Both the position numbers and the translations under genes were made by a program. Source: Streptomyces bambusae (GTDB taxonomy: Bacteria > Actinomycetota > Actinomycetes > Streptomycetales > Streptomycetaceae). Taken from it: a stretch of DNA of 32,909 bases. Each line of letters starts with the position of its first letter. Position 1 is the first letter of the stretch. Where the stretch lies: assembly GCF_019400985.1 (NCBI RefSeq), contig NZ_WTFF01000038.1, forward strand, positions 1-32,909, read 5' to 3'. Of this stretch, positions 1 to 7,960 are shown piece after piece. The notes beneath the pieces are model-generated. The model worked only from the letters and a program-made list of their open reading frames with translations. It did not search any database and was not told where the DNA came from.

Positions 1-143
1 CAAGCATGTCCTTTGACTGCATCTGTCTCACTGTCTTGTATTCCGCTTTAATAGCAGACATTTTTGAGTGACCTCTATCACCGCCCCGCCAAAGATAGAC
101 GCGCGAAGGTCCTGCGGCACCGCCAGATGTTTATAAGCAACAG
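1..143. other. Probable sequencing-adapter remnant at the left contig end
   Basis: The first 60 bases are AT-rich, unlike the rest of the window. Bases 111-143 align without gaps to the 33-base Nextera read-1 transposase adapter at 25 of 33 positions by my count. The 19-base mosaic-end part (125-143) matches at 16 of 19. Eight bases further left, where an index would sit, 74-102 aligns to the 29-base P5 sequence at 14 of 29. The order and spacing are those of a library molecule, so I infer that genomic sequence starts near 144. The stretch 144-230 is C-rich, low in complexity, and holds no gene I can see. The mismatches mean chance or a real transposon end is not fully excluded. Confidence 0.6.
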
Positions 144-230
144 CCCCAAGCCGGCCCCCCGACCCGCTCGCCCCACCCGCCCCGCCCCCCCCCCCCGACC
201 CGCCCCGCCCGGCCCCCGAGGCCCGTCTCC

Positions 231-803
231 TCAGAACGCGTACGTGTCGCCCGTGTCCAACGCCAGCACCACCTGCTCGTTGTTGGCCATGTCCCGGTCC
301 ACCGCGCCGCCGTTCCACCACGTGTCGATGCGTACCTCGACCTCCGAGGGCCGCTCCGCCAGCCCCAGTACGAGCCCGATGTGCCGGCCCTGCCCGTGCG
401 CGGGCAGCGGTCCCGTGTCGCACACCACCTCGCGCATCCCGGCCCGCGCGCACCCCTCGGCCAGCGCCTGCCGGTCGGCCAGGTCCGTCGACAGCCGCAG
501 CCGCAGCGTGGCGGCGGGCAGCTCGGCCGGTCCCACGTTCTCCGGGACCAGCCAGACCCCCAGCCGGCCCTGCGACAGCGCCAGCCGACCGTGGTACGCG
601 AGGTCCGCCTCCACTCCCCCGTCCCCACCCCGTTGTTCCGCCGCCCCCACTCCCGCCGTCCCCGCCGTTCCCGCCGCCCCGGCGGGACCGGCGGCGGCGA
701 GTACGAGGACCAGCGCGACCACACTCCGTACGGCTGCTGCACGCACCGCGACCACCTCCACGCGCGGACGGTAGCCCGGCCCCCGCCCAACCGGTCGGAC
801 CAT
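231..803 (-). CDS. Small secreted hypothetical protein
   Basis: This is a 190-residue protein I do not recognise. The N-terminus has arginines and then a hydrophobic Ala/Val/Leu stretch ending in an Ala-Gly-Ala signal (about residues 19-43), which looks like a Sec signal peptide. A low-complexity Gly/Ala/Thr linker follows. The mature part (about 60-190) has alternating hydrophobic and polar positions and two cysteines in the middle, which suggests a small beta-rich extracellular domain. The ATG at 803 is used here; a GTG at 761 would shorten the N-terminus and still keep the signal peptide. Neither start has a convincing ribosome site. The frame stays open further upstream, but those codons overlap the divergent ynfA-like gene. 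Function unknown. Confidence 0.65.
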   Translation of the reverse strand: MVRPVGRGPGYRPRVEVVAVRAAAVRSVVALVLVLAAAGPAGAAGTAGTAGVGAAEQRGGDGGVEADLAYHGRLALSQGRLGVWLVPENVGPAELPAATLRLRLSTDLADRQALAEGCARAGMREVVCDTGPLPAHGQGRHIGLVLGLAERPSEVEVRIDTWWNGGAVDRDMANNEQVVLALDTGDTYAF

Positions 804-857
804 CACACGAACGAGGGCGCGCCGCCCCCACCAGGGAGCCGAACGGCCTCTGGGACG

Positions 858-1202
858 ATGAACGACATGCTGATCGCCCGTTCCGCCGCCCTCTTCGCCC
901 TCGCCGCCGTCCTGGAGATCGGCGGCGCCTGGCTCGTCTGGCAGGGCGTCAAGGACCACAAGGGCTGGGTGTGGATCGGCGCGGGCGTCGTCGCCCTCGG
1001 CCTCTACGGCTTCGTCGCCACCCTCCAGCCGCAGGGCGACTTCGCCCGCGTCCACGCGGCGTACGGCGGCGTGTTCGTGGCCGGCTCCCTCGCCTGGGGC
1101 GCCGTCGCCGACGGCTACCGGCCCGACCGTTGGGACGTCGTCGGCGCCCTCGTCTGCCTGGCCGGCATGGCCCTGATCATGTACACGCCGCGCGGCCACT
1201 GA
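858..1202 (+). CDS. YnfA/UPF0060 family small membrane protein
   Basis: This 114-residue integral membrane protein has four predicted transmembrane helices and almost no loops. It shows the family's recognisable blocks: [12 protein letters not shown] in helix 1, [11 protein letters not shown] after helix 2, [13 protein letters not shown] in helix 3 and the final helix ending in MYTPR. UPF0060/YnfA proteins are usually 105-115 residues and resemble small multidrug-resistance transporters, but the substrate in actinobacteria is not established. The second ATG (867) gives the start more usual for the family (MLIARSA). The gene stands alone, divergent from the secreted-protein gene on its left and 174 bases before the dehydrogenase. 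Confidence 0.9.
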   Translation: MNDMLIARSAALFALAAVLEIGGAWLVWQGVKDHKGWVWIGAGVVALGLYGFVATLQPQGDFARVHAAYGGVFVAGSLAWGAVADGYRPDRWDVVGALVCLAGMALIMYTPRGH

Positions 1203-1376
1203 GGACCCGGCGCCGACCGCCGACCCACCGCGTGGGCCCACTTCCCTGGGAGCCACCCGTGCCGACGCGCCCACCGCCGGCCCCGCCTATGCTGGCGCCC
1301 GTACGACCGTAATACCGATCAGCACCGCCCCGCCCCGTACCACCCCGACGCCCCGACCCGACCGAGGAGCCCCGCA

Positions 1377-2147
1377 ATGGCCACCCGTACCGCTACCGCC
1401 GTCGTCACCGGGGCCAGCAGCGGCATCGGCGCCGCCACCGCCCGGCAGCTCGCCGCCGCCGGCTACCACGTGGTGCTCACCGCCCGCCGCAAGGACCGCA
1501 TCGAGGCCCTCGCCGCCGAGCTCACCGCGGCCGGCCACACCGCGACCGCGCACCCGCTGGACGTCACCGACCGCGCCGCCGTCGACGCCTTCGCGGCCTC
1601 CCTCGACGGCCTCCCCACCCTCCAGGTGCTGGTCAACAACGCCGGCGGGGCCATCGGCGCCGAGTCCGTCGCCACCGGCGACCCCGCCGACTGGCGCACG
1701 ATGTACGAGGTCAACGTCATCGGCACCCTCAACATGACCCAGGCCCTGCTGCCCGCCCTCACCGCCTCCGGCGACGGCACGGTGGTCGTCGTCTCCTCGA
1801 CCGCCGGGCACGCCACGTACGAGGGCGGCGCCGGCTACGTCGCCGCCAAGAACGGCGCCCGCGTACTGGCCGAGACCCTCCGCCTGGAGATCGTCGGCCA
1901 GCCGGTCCGCGTGATCGAGATCGCGCCGGGCATGGTCAGGACCGAGGAGTTCGCCAAGACCCGCTTCCGCGGCGACGCCACCAAGGCGGAGAAGGTCTAC
2001 GAGGGCGTGGCCGAGCCCCTCACCGCCGACGACGTGGCCGACACGATCACCTGGGCCGTAACCCGCCCCAGCCACGTCAACGTCGACCTCCTGGTCCTCC
2101 GCCCCCGCGCCCAGGCCTCGAACACCAAGGTCCACCGCGAGCTGTAG
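1377..2147 (+). CDS. Classical SDR-family NADP-type oxidoreductase (YdfG-like)
   Basis: This 256-residue short-chain dehydrogenase is predicted to be a cytosolic Rossmann-fold oxidoreductase. The cofactor motif TGASSGIG is at residues 11-18, and ARR at 36-38 after strand 2 suggests NADP rather than NAD. NNAG is at 87-90 and the structural Asn is N113. The catalytic set S141, Y154 and K158 is complete, and PGMVRTE follows strand 6. Length and motifs fit the YdfG-like subgroup (3-hydroxy acid or serine dehydrogenases), but the substrate cannot be read from the sequence. A GAGGAG ribosome site lies about 8 bases before the ATG. No operon partner is visible; the next thing downstream is transposase debris. 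Confidence 0.93.
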   Translation: MATRTATAVVTGASSGIGAATARQLAAAGYHVVLTARRKDRIEALAAELTAAGHTATAHPLDVTDRAAVDAFAASLDGLPTLQVLVNNAGGAIGAESVATGDPADWRTMYEVNVIGTLNMTQALLPALTASGDGTVVVVSSTAGHATYEGGAGYVAAKNGARVLAETLRLEIVGQPVRVIEIAPGMVRTEEFAKTRFRGDATKAEKVYEGVAEPLTADDVADTITWAVTRPSHVNVDLLVLRPRAQASNTKVHREL

Positions 2148-2166
2148 CCGCCCGAACGGCCCGTAA

Positions 2167-2705
2167 ATGGCGATGCCCGCGCTGGTGGAGGGGCGGGACC
2201 GGGAGGAGGCCGCGGCCTTGTTCAAGGTGCCGGTCAGGACCGCGGACAACTGGTGGGCGAGATGGCGGGCCGGGGGGCCGGGACGCACTCCTGTCCCAGC
2301 CGCGAGGCCGTCGTGTGGGCGAGCACCAGGTCCTGTCCGAGGCCGAGCAAGCTGCTGTCCGGCACGCCGTTCTCGATCACACTCCCAGCGACCTGGGACT
2401 TTCCGGTCAGCTGTGGACACGGGTCCTGGCCTGGCAACGACTCGCAGACCTCCCGGCGATCACCTGACCGCCGGCACCCGCCCCGACGAAGACCAGGGGA
2501 CCTCGCCGAGCAGCGATCAACGCTGACAGGTCGAGGTCAACCCCGTCGAAGGCGTCTGGGCCCGCCTGCAGAAATTTCTGGCCAACCTCGCGGCCCCTTG
2601 CCATCGAAGACCTCACCCCGCTAGTGAAGAACCGCCTACGCGACCTCCAACGCAGACCCGAGGTTCTCGACGGCTCCATTGCCGAGACCGGACTGGGAGT
2701 GCAGC
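2167..2705 (+). pseudogene. Decayed IS630-type transposase remnant
   Basis: Three fragments of one transposase lie in order but in different frames. First is a helix-turn-helix piece (REEAAALFKVPVRTADNWW, from about 2200). Next, after a frameshift in the G-run near 2268-2280, comes the linker and second helical region (LSEAEQAAVRHAVLDHTP, then LGLSGQLWTR) up to a stop near 2469. Last, from about 2530, is the C-terminal block around VNPVEGVWARLQKFLANLA, containing the last acidic residue of the DDE triad. It continues after another frameshift near 2590 as IEDLTPLVKNRLRDLQRRP. Most of the catalytic DDE core between the last two pieces is deleted. These blocks are typical of IS630-family transposases in Streptomyces. 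No terminal inverted repeats were found. Confidence 0.8.
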
Positions 2706-2755
2706 CCCTCGTAGCCCTGTCACCCCACCGTTTCAGCCTCAGCGTCAAAACGCCA

Positions 2756-2792
2756 AAGACCCCCTTCGCGCCAGCAGCGCGGAGGGGGTCTT
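2756..2792. terminator. Strong hairpin terminator closing the immunity operon
   Basis: A 16-base-pair stem (2756-2771 with 2777-2792) encloses a five-base loop, with a single G-U type mismatch. It lies about 60 bases beyond the stop of the SUKH gene on the minus strand and just past the transposase relic on the plus strand, so it could serve either side. Confidence 0.75.
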
Positions 2793-2851
2793 CGGTTATC
2801 CGACCGAAGGGATCAACATTTCAGTTCTTTGCGGCCCAATTACGTCCGAGC

Positions 2852-3334
2852 TTAACTAATCGAATCGCAAGGAACTAGCCGCGCGAGGAACTCGCCGAAC
2901 GACTGCGCTACTCGCCGAGGAACGCGGTCTTCATCGACATACGCGACGGCAGGTTCACCCTCAGGCCCGCACTCGGAATAGTCGAGCATTACGGTACCAT
3001 GACCAGCGGAGGGCATATCGCAAATCACTACACCGATTTCCGGATACTCCCATTCCTCGATCAAGTACGAGCTTCCTCTACCGGATGATGAGTCGATTCC
3101 CCAAGCCCCGCCGATTCCTCGAATCGCACTGATCTCGAAATGATCGTCAGCCCAGGATGCCGGAAAGGGGGTTGGACAGCAGCGGTCTCGCGGGATTCCT
3201 CCATTTCGGAGGAGCAGCACCTCGACATAGCTGCCGGGAAGGCGTACTCCGAGGTCCTTCTCGGCTTGACGGATCATGTCGCTGTCGAGCCGAGGCCCAG
3301 TGTAGTAGTCGCTATCTTCGGACAGCTCCGCCAT
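2852..3334 (-). CDS. SUKH/SMI1-KNR4 family immunity protein
   Basis: This is a 160-residue cytosolic protein. The N-terminal helix-strand block (IRQAEKDLGVRLPGSYVEVL, then LLRNGG) is the hallmark of the SMI1/KNR4 (SUKH) superfamily. It is followed by the aromatic middle region, with GIGG at about residues 73-76, and the YLIEEWEYPEIGVVICD strands. The C-terminal helix (FGEFLARLV) closes the fold. SUKH proteins are common immunity partners of polymorphic toxins. The ATG at 3334 is preceded by a good GGAGGG site. The gene reads the same way as the RHS toxin and its adjacent immunity gene but is separated from them by the inserted element, so I infer it was once part of that array. GC is visibly lower than in the housekeeping genes. 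Its cognate toxin is unknown. Confidence 0.85.
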   Translation of the reverse strand: MAELSEDSDYYTGPRLDSDMIRQAEKDLGVRLPGSYVEVLLLRNGGIPRDRCCPTPFPASWADDHFEISAIRGIGGAWGIDSSSGRGSSYLIEEWEYPEIGVVICDMPSAGHGTVMLDYSECGPEGEPAVAYVDEDRVPRRVAQSFGEFLARLVPCDSIS

Positions 3335-3448
3335 CAGAACCCTCCGGTGTGCCCGGTGTCGGCATGGATCTGCCGCCTGCGTTTTTCAGGTCAAGTGGTA
3401 TTCGGTGGTCCACTGAGGTACGGGTTCGGCCGGGGGTTGTTCGTGGTT

Positions 3449-3470
3449 GTTGCCGTCACTACTGCCGTCA
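3449..3470 (+). repeat. Left copy of the element-flanking repeat (possible integrase arm site)
   Basis: Two direct TGCCGTCA half-sites (3451-3458, 3463-3470) are separated by ctac. The same arrangement, with one extra base in the gap, recurs just after the integrase stop at 7961-7983. Together they bracket the foreign segment. Confidence 0.6.
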
Positions 3471-3514
3471 GTGGTCTACACCGCTGGGGGAATTCCAGGC
3501 ATGCCGAATGCGTG

Positions 3515-3751
3515 TCAAGCGGCTCTGTCGTGCGGGGTGAGGCTGATGGTCAAGTCGGCGCCGAGAGCGTGAGCCAGGCGGCGCAGGAGGGGGAGCGTGG
3601 GCACGGTCCCGCCGCCTTCGAAGCGGGAGATCTGCGGCTGTTTCATCCCGCACCGCTCAGCCAGCTCGGCCTGGGACAGCCCGAGCTCGATGCGCCGGTC
3701 GTGGACGAGTTGCCCGAGCTCACGGGCGAGCGCGGAAGGCGGGTCCTGCAT
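3515..3751 (-). CDS. XRE-family helix-turn-helix protein (antitoxin-type)
   Basis: This 78-residue protein is almost entirely one Cro/C1-type DNA-binding domain. The first helix contains LVHDRRIELGLSQAELAERC, followed by the recognition helix (MKQPQISRFEGG) and then LLRRLAHALGADLTISL. A GGAGGA ribosome site lies 3 bases before the ATG. It follows the next HTH gene by 14 bases on the same strand and is the last of three genes in what looks like a toxin-antitoxin operon. Its likely role is a second autorepressor or accessory antitoxin. It could instead control the neighbouring rep-xis-int genes. No toxin-neutralising domain is obvious beyond the HTH. Confidence 0.85.
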   Translation of the reverse strand: MQDPPSALARELGQLVHDRRIELGLSQAELAERCGMKQPQISRFEGGGTVPTLPLLRRLAHALGADLTISLTPHDRAA

Positions 3752-3765
3752 GGTTCCTCCCCGTC

Positions 3766-4104
3766 TCAGGCCGCGGGGGCGACGATGGTGACGGTGGGCT
3801 CGTCTCCGCCGGCGAGGTGCACGTCCACCGTGAGGTCCAGAGCGCGGGCCAGGCGCATGATGACCGCGATGGGCGGCAGCTCGGTGGCCGTCTCGATGCC
3901 TTCGATGTCATCGACGTCGACGTGCATGCGCTCGGCGAGGTCGGCCTCGCTCAGGCCCAGCTGCTTGCGCCGGTCGAAGACGGCCTTGCCCAACGTCATG
4001 GCGAGGCCGGCCTCTTCATAGACCCGGTCGTACTCGGGGTCAGCCTCCAGGTGTTCGCCCAGCAGCTGGCGGTGGCGACGGGTCCTCCATTCGCTGTGGT
4101 TCAC
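3766..4104 (-). CDS. HigA-like XRE antitoxin
   Basis: This 112-residue protein has an N-terminal helical extension (about 1-38, with LEADPEYDRVYEEA) and a Cro/C1-type HTH (about 39-95, with FDRRKQLGLSEADLAERM and IEGIETATELPP). A short beta-rich tail (VDVHLAGGDEPTVTIVAP) follows. This plan, with an acidic helix before the HTH, is typical of antitoxins that follow HigB/RelE-type toxins in actinobacteria. The start codon overlaps the toxin stop by four bases (ATGA), so translation is probably coupled. It should bind and neutralise the upstream toxin and repress the operon; that is inferred from family and position. Confidence 0.87.
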   Translation of the reverse strand: MNHSEWRTRRHRQLLGEHLEADPEYDRVYEEAGLAMTLGKAVFDRRKQLGLSEADLAERMHVDVDDIEGIETATELPPIAVIMRLARALDLTVDVHLAGGDEPTVTIVAPAA

Positions 4105-4484
4105 CGGTTCTCCTTGAGGTTGCGGCTGTAGAGGTCGTGCTCGGCGGCGGCTTCATGCTCTGCCTCGCACAATCGCTGTGCGGCGTGGGCGCGGTCCACT
4201 TCGGCCTGCTCGCGCATCGTGGTCTTGCGGAACACGGTGAGCAGCACGACACGTCGGCCGGGCGCCAGCCAGTAGGTGATCCGCTGATGGGCATCGCCCA
4301 GGCGGAAGCGCAGCTCGCGGAGCTTGCCGCCCAGATGGCAGGAGTGCGGTTCGTCGAGCGTGGTGGGCTGCTCGGCGAGCAGGTCGGCGACGCGTTCGGC
4401 CTGCTTGTAGTGATGGGCGGGAATGTTCTCCAGCCACAGCCGTACCTCCGGCTCGATCTCGATCGAGTAGTGCCCGCCGTCCAT
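4101..4484 (-). CDS. HigB/RelE-like toxin (phage Gp49-type)
   Basis: This is a 127-residue protein. The N-terminus has the family's YSIEIEPEVRLWLENIP block, followed by a helical region with LLAEQPTTLDEP. The core strands are LRELRFRLGDAHQRITYWL and RRVVLLTVFRKTT, and a charged alpha-helical tail is rich in Glu and Ala. These are the signatures of the Gp49/HigB-like branch of RelE-fold toxins, usually ribosome-dependent mRNA endonucleases. The basic and aromatic residues of the active surface (R, Y, W, then FRK) are present. The ATG at 4484 gives the usual family start; an in-frame GTG at 4505 would add seven residues. No good ribosome site is visible at either. It comes first in the three-gene unit, toxin before antitoxin as in higBA. 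Confidence 0.85.
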   Translation of the reverse strand: MDGGHYSIEIEPEVRLWLENIPAHHYKQAERVADLLAEQPTTLDEPHSCHLGGKLRELRFRLGDAHQRITYWLAPGRRVVLLTVFRKTTMREQAEVDRAHAAQRLCEAEHEAAAEHDLYSRNLKENR

Positions 4485-4769
4485 AGCGCCGATGGCATAT
4501 GGCACGGAAGGCGAGAGCGCGGCTTCGTAGTTCAGGTCGCGTGCCGTTGCCGCGATCGCAGCCGCTCCGGCGTCGCACGCCCCAATGGTCCCCCCTCATC
4601 TTGATGCGGCGGCGGTGCCGCAAACCAGCGGCAAGCGGCCGGGGCGGCGCAGGGTCGGCTTCTTCCGACGGGATCGGGCCCGAGCGGGAGAGGCGGCGTG
4701 GCGGCCGGGAGCTCGCTCCCCGCCGGAGGTGACGCCGGCCACCGCCTTCGGTGAGCCCGGCGAGGGATA

Positions 4770-6467
4770 TTGAACGTTCCGACCGCCTTGCGCCCGTCGC
4801 AGGCGGTCACCACGCCGAGCGGCTCGGCGGAGGTCACCTCCTCGGCGGCAGGGCGGTCGACGCTGGAGCGCCGCGCCAGGCTCACCGCCGGGCTGGCGAA
4901 GCTCGCCGCCACCGGCCACCTCGCACCCCTCGCACGACAGATCAGCACGCTCGGCGGCTGCGCGCACACGATCCGCGTCACCGGGCACCGAACCCGCCTG
5001 GACAGCGCGACCGGCGAGGTCCTCGACCGCTTCGTCTCCGGGCAGCTCCCGGCGGGCGAACTGCTGGTCCGCTGCGGCAACCGCCGCGCCACCCGCTGCC
5101 CCGCCTGCTCCACCGTCTATCGCTACGACACCTATCAACTCCTCACCGCCGGCATGCGCGGCGGCAAGACCGCCCCCACCAGCGTCGCCGCCCACCCGCG
5201 CGTGTTCGCCACCCTGACCGCGCCCGGCTTCGACCCCGTCCACAACCAGCCTGGCAGCGGCCGCTGCCACTGCGGCCAGGTCCACCCCGACGACGACCCG
5301 CTCCTCGGCACCCCGCTCGACCCCGAGCACTACGACTACACCGGCGCGGTCCTGTGGAACGCGCACGCCCCGGCCCTGTGGGCACGCTTCACCACCCACC
5401 TACGTCGGGAGATCGCCAAGGCCGCCGGCCTCACCCAGCGCGCGCTGCGCCACCACGCCACGCTCTCCTACGCCAAGGTCGCCGAGTACCAGAAGCGCGG
5501 TCAGGTCCACTTCCACGCCGTCATCCGCCTCGACGGACCCACTGGCCCCGCCAGCACCCCGCCCGCCTGGGCCACCACCCAGCTCCTCGACCACGCCGTC
5601 CGCGCCGCCGCCACACGCACCCGCGTCCACCACGAGGGCAAACTGCCGAGGCAACCGCAGCCCGCCGGGGAAGTCCCCGCCTCCCCGCCTCAAGGCTCAG
5701 ATCGGGCAGGGCGGTTGGTGTTCCGGTTCGGGCGGCAGATCGACGTCCGGGCAATCCGCGGCACCGACTTCACCGGTAGTGGCCCGGTCACCGACCGGCA
5801 CGTCGCCGCCTACATCGCCAAGTACGCCACCAAGGGAGCCGAGACCACCACCGGCACCCTCGACCGCCGCCTCCGCCTCCTCGCCGAACTCGCCACCCAC
5901 GACATCACCGACCACGCCCACCGCATGATCCACACCGCCTGGCACCTCGCCACCCACCCCCAGCACGCCCACCTCCGCCTGCGCCAATGGGCCCACATGC
6001 TCGGCTTCCGAGGCCACTTCTCCACCCGCACCCGCCACTACTCCACCACCCTCGCCCACCTCCGAGCCGAACGCACCGCCTGGCGAACCAGCCGAGCCGA
6101 CACCCAGACCCCAACCCCAGCGTCGGCTGAGACGCAGCCCGGTCACACCGGCGACAGTCCGGTCGGTGACCGCGCCGGACACTCCACCGACCTGGCCCCC
6201 GGTCACCGTCCCGGTCACCGCAACATCGCCGGTCAGCACGTGGACTCCGACACGACGCGGGTCATCTCCCACTGGCACTACGCCGGAACCAGCCTCCTGC
6301 CCGAACTCGAACACCTCGCCAACCTCCTGGCCGCAAAACGGCAGAACCGACCCGAGCAACCGACCCGAACCCGACGCTCGGACCGCTCCGGTGACCGCGC
6401 CGGTCACCCGGTCGGTCACTCCACTCAGCGGCTGACCGGTGCTGTCCGCCCGGGGGCCGTCGCGTGA
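4770..6467 (+). CDS. repSA: Rolling-circle replication initiator (RepSA-like)
   Basis: This 565-residue protein resembles the pSAM2 RepSA family of actinobacterial integrative elements. Cysteines at about 102, 110, 113 and 166/168 look like zinc-binding pairs. The HUH metal motif is QVHFHAV, with H247 and H249. The probable nicking-tyrosine motif is YIAKYATK, with Y348 and Y352. The predicted role is to nick a double-strand origin and start rolling-circle copying of the excised element. Residues after about 450 are low-complexity and rich in Gly-His, Asp and Arg. The start is a TTG at 4770, chosen because an in-frame stop lies at 4752 and GAGGG sits just upstream. The 264 bases before it hold no gene I recognise. 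The stop overlaps the xis start (GTGA). Confidence 0.87.
   Translation: MNVPTALRPSQAVTTPSGSAEVTSSAAGRSTLERRARLTAGLAKLAATGHLAPLARQISTLGGCAHTIRVTGHRTRLDSATGEVLDRFVSGQLPAGELLVRCGNRRATRCPACSTVYRYDTYQLLTAGMRGGKTAPTSVAAHPRVFATLTAPGFDPVHNQPGSGRCHCGQVHPDDDPLLGTPLDPEHYDYTGAVLWNAHAPALWARFTTHLRREIAKAAGLTQRALRHHATLSYAKVAEYQKRGQVHFHAVIRLDGPTGPASTPPAWATTQLLDHAVRAAATRTRVHHEGKLPRQPQPAGEVPASPPQGSDRAGRLVFRFGRQIDVRAIRGTDFTGSGPVTDRHVAAYIAKYATKGAETTTGTLDRRLRLLAELATHDITDHAHRMIHTAWHLATHPQHAHLRLRQWAHMLGFRGHFSTRTRHYSTTLAHLRAERTAWRTSRADTQTPTPASAETQPGHTGDSPVGDRAGHSTDLAPGHRPGHRNIAGQHVDSDTTRVISHWHYAGTSLLPELEHLANLLAAKRQNRPEQPTRTRRSDRSGDRAGHPVGHSTQRLTGAVRPGAVA
6138..6440. repeat. Cluster of GGTCACC / GGTGACC repeats in the rep 3' end
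   Basis: GGTCAC-type words and their inverse GGTGAC recur many times in two bursts (about 6138-6240 and 6388-6440), often as CCGGTCACCG. They encode the repetitive Gly-His, Asp-Arg-Ala-Gly tail of Rep. They may be protein-level low complexity only, or could act as iteron-like sites near an origin or the xis/int junction. Confidence 0.4.
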
Positions 6468-6652
6468 CCACCGGCACGGAACTCCTCACCGTCCCCCAGG
6501 TCATGGAACGCCTCCAACTCGGCCGCACCGCCGTCTACGACCTCATCCGCTCTCGTCAGCTCACCTCCCTCACTCTCGGCCGCGCCCGCCGGATCCCCGC
6601 CCATGCCCTCACCGACTTCATCCGCACCCGCCTCGACCAGGAAGCCGCCTGA
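6464..6652 (+). CDS. xis: Excisionase (MerR-type HTH, Xis)
   Basis: This 62-residue DNA-binding protein consists of one winged-helix excisionase domain. The blocks are LLTVPQVMERLQLGRTAVYD, LIRSRQL and then RRIPAHALTDFI. The family binds and bends attachment-site DNA and steers the tyrosine integrase towards excision. Its GTG start overlaps the rep stop and its stop overlaps the integrase ATG (TGATG). The three genes rep-xis-int are thus translationally coupled, the same order as in pSAM2-type elements. The gene appears intact. Confidence 0.93.
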   Translation: MTTGTELLTVPQVMERLQLGRTAVYDLIRSRQLTSLTLGRARRIPAHALTDFIRTRLDQEAA

Positions 6653-7959
6653 TGACCACGCCCCGCGACACCCCCGCCTCCCGTCGCGTCCGCGCCAACG
6701 GCGACGGAACCGTCTACCAGCGCAAGGACAGCCGCTGGGAGGCCGCCGGATACGTGCTGGCCCCCGGCAACACCCGCAAGCGCGTCCGCGTCTACGGCAC
6801 CACCCGCAAGGAAGCCCTGGCCAAGCTCACCGAGAAGATCGCCGCCAGTAACCGGGGATTCCCCCTCCCGTCCGCGCAGGGCAGCCTGGCCGCGTACCTG
6901 ACGTACTGGCTCGACGCTGTCGCCGTCCACCAGCTCCGCGAGAACACGCACACCCGCTACACCGCCGTCACCCGGCTCTACCTCATCCCCGGCCTCGGAC
7001 GGAGGAAGCTCGCCAAGCTCACCGCCAAGGACGTCCGCACCTGGCTCAACCAGCTCCGCACCACCTGTCAGTGCTGCACGCGCGGCATCGATGCGGGCCG
7101 CGACCAGCCCCGCTGCTGTGCCGCTGGAATGTGCTGCTCCAGGCGGCTCTCGCCGCTGACCCTGGCCTACGTCCACTCCGTGCTCAAGTCCGCCCTGGAG
7201 CACGCGGTGCGCGAGGAGGAGATCCCGCGCAACGTCGCCCGCAACGTCCGCACCGGCACCCCACGGCCCCGCCGCTTCGAACCCCTCACCGCTGACGAAG
7301 CCCGCCAGTTCCTCACCGCGGTGGGCGGTCACCGGCTGCACGCCCTGTTCGAACTCGCTCTCCACACCGGCCTCCGCAAGGGCGAACTCCTCGGCCTGCA
7401 CTGGGAAGACCTCGACCTCGATGCTGGCACTGCCGCCATCCGCCGCACCTTGCAGCGCACCAACTCAGGCGGGCTCACCACGTTGCCTACCAAGACCCGG
7501 GCCTCCGAGCGTCGCATTGCCCTCCCCGTCCGCTGCCTCCACTCGCTGAAGCACCACCACGAACAGCAGCGGCTTGAGCGCGAGGCAGCAGGCACCACGT
7601 GGCAGGACAGCGGGCTCGTGTTCAGCACCGCGCAGGGCGGATCTATCGACCCGACCAACCTCACCCGCGCCTTCACCACGCTTCTCCACAAGGCCGGCCT
7701 CCGCCGCATCCGCTTTCACGATCTCCGGCACTCGACCGCCACGCTGCTCCTGGAACAGGGCGTCGAACTCGTCGTGATCAAGGAACTCCTCGGCCACGCC
7801 CACATCGGCGTCACCGCCACCGTCTACGCCCACGTCCGACTCCGCCTCCAGCGCAACGCTATCGATATCCTCAGCAACGCGCTCGGCAGCCCGGAGAACG
7901 CCGAGACGGCGCGATCCGACGACGATGAACCGCCACCCTGTGCTGCCCTCATCCGCTGA
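6652..7959 (+). CDS. int: Tyrosine-type site-specific integrase
   Basis: This 435-residue tyrosine recombinase comprises an N-terminal arm-binding region (about 12-60, GDGTVYQRKDSRWEA), a SAM-like core-binding domain (about 75-225) and a C-terminal catalytic domain (about 230-410). The catalytic residues are present: R242 in GLRKGE, the Lys in PTKTRAS, H356 and R359 in HDLRHS, H382 in LLGHAH and the nucleophile Y392. A cysteine-rich insert in the core-binding domain (CQCC, then CCAAGMCC) could bind zinc and is characteristic of this actinobacterial integrase group. The gene sits at the edge of the element next to a repeat and a terminator, as expected for an integrase beside its attachment site. 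It appears functional. Confidence 0.95.
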   Translation: MTTPRDTPASRRVRANGDGTVYQRKDSRWEAAGYVLAPGNTRKRVRVYGTTRKEALAKLTEKIAASNRGFPLPSAQGSLAAYLTYWLDAVAVHQLRENTHTRYTAVTRLYLIPGLGRRKLAKLTAKDVRTWLNQLRTTCQCCTRGIDAGRDQPRCCAAGMCCSRRLSPLTLAYVHSVLKSALEHAVREEEIPRNVARNVRTGTPRPRRFEPLTADEARQFLTAVGGHRLHALFELALHTGLRKGELLGLHWEDLDLDAGTAAIRRTLQRTNSGGLTTLPTKTRASERRIALPVRCLHSLKHHHEQQRLEREAAGTTWQDSGLVFSTAQGGSIDPTNLTRAFTTLLHKAGLRRIRFHDLRHSTATLLLEQGVELVVIKELLGHAHIGVTATVYAHVRLRLQRNAIDILSNALGSPENAETARSDDDEPPPCAALIR

Positions 7960-7960
7960 C

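Noticed and set aside
125..143. Real Tn5/IS50-type transposon end
   Set aside because: The matching part continues into library-specific adapter sequence with index spacing, and the other contig end shows the complementary adapter.
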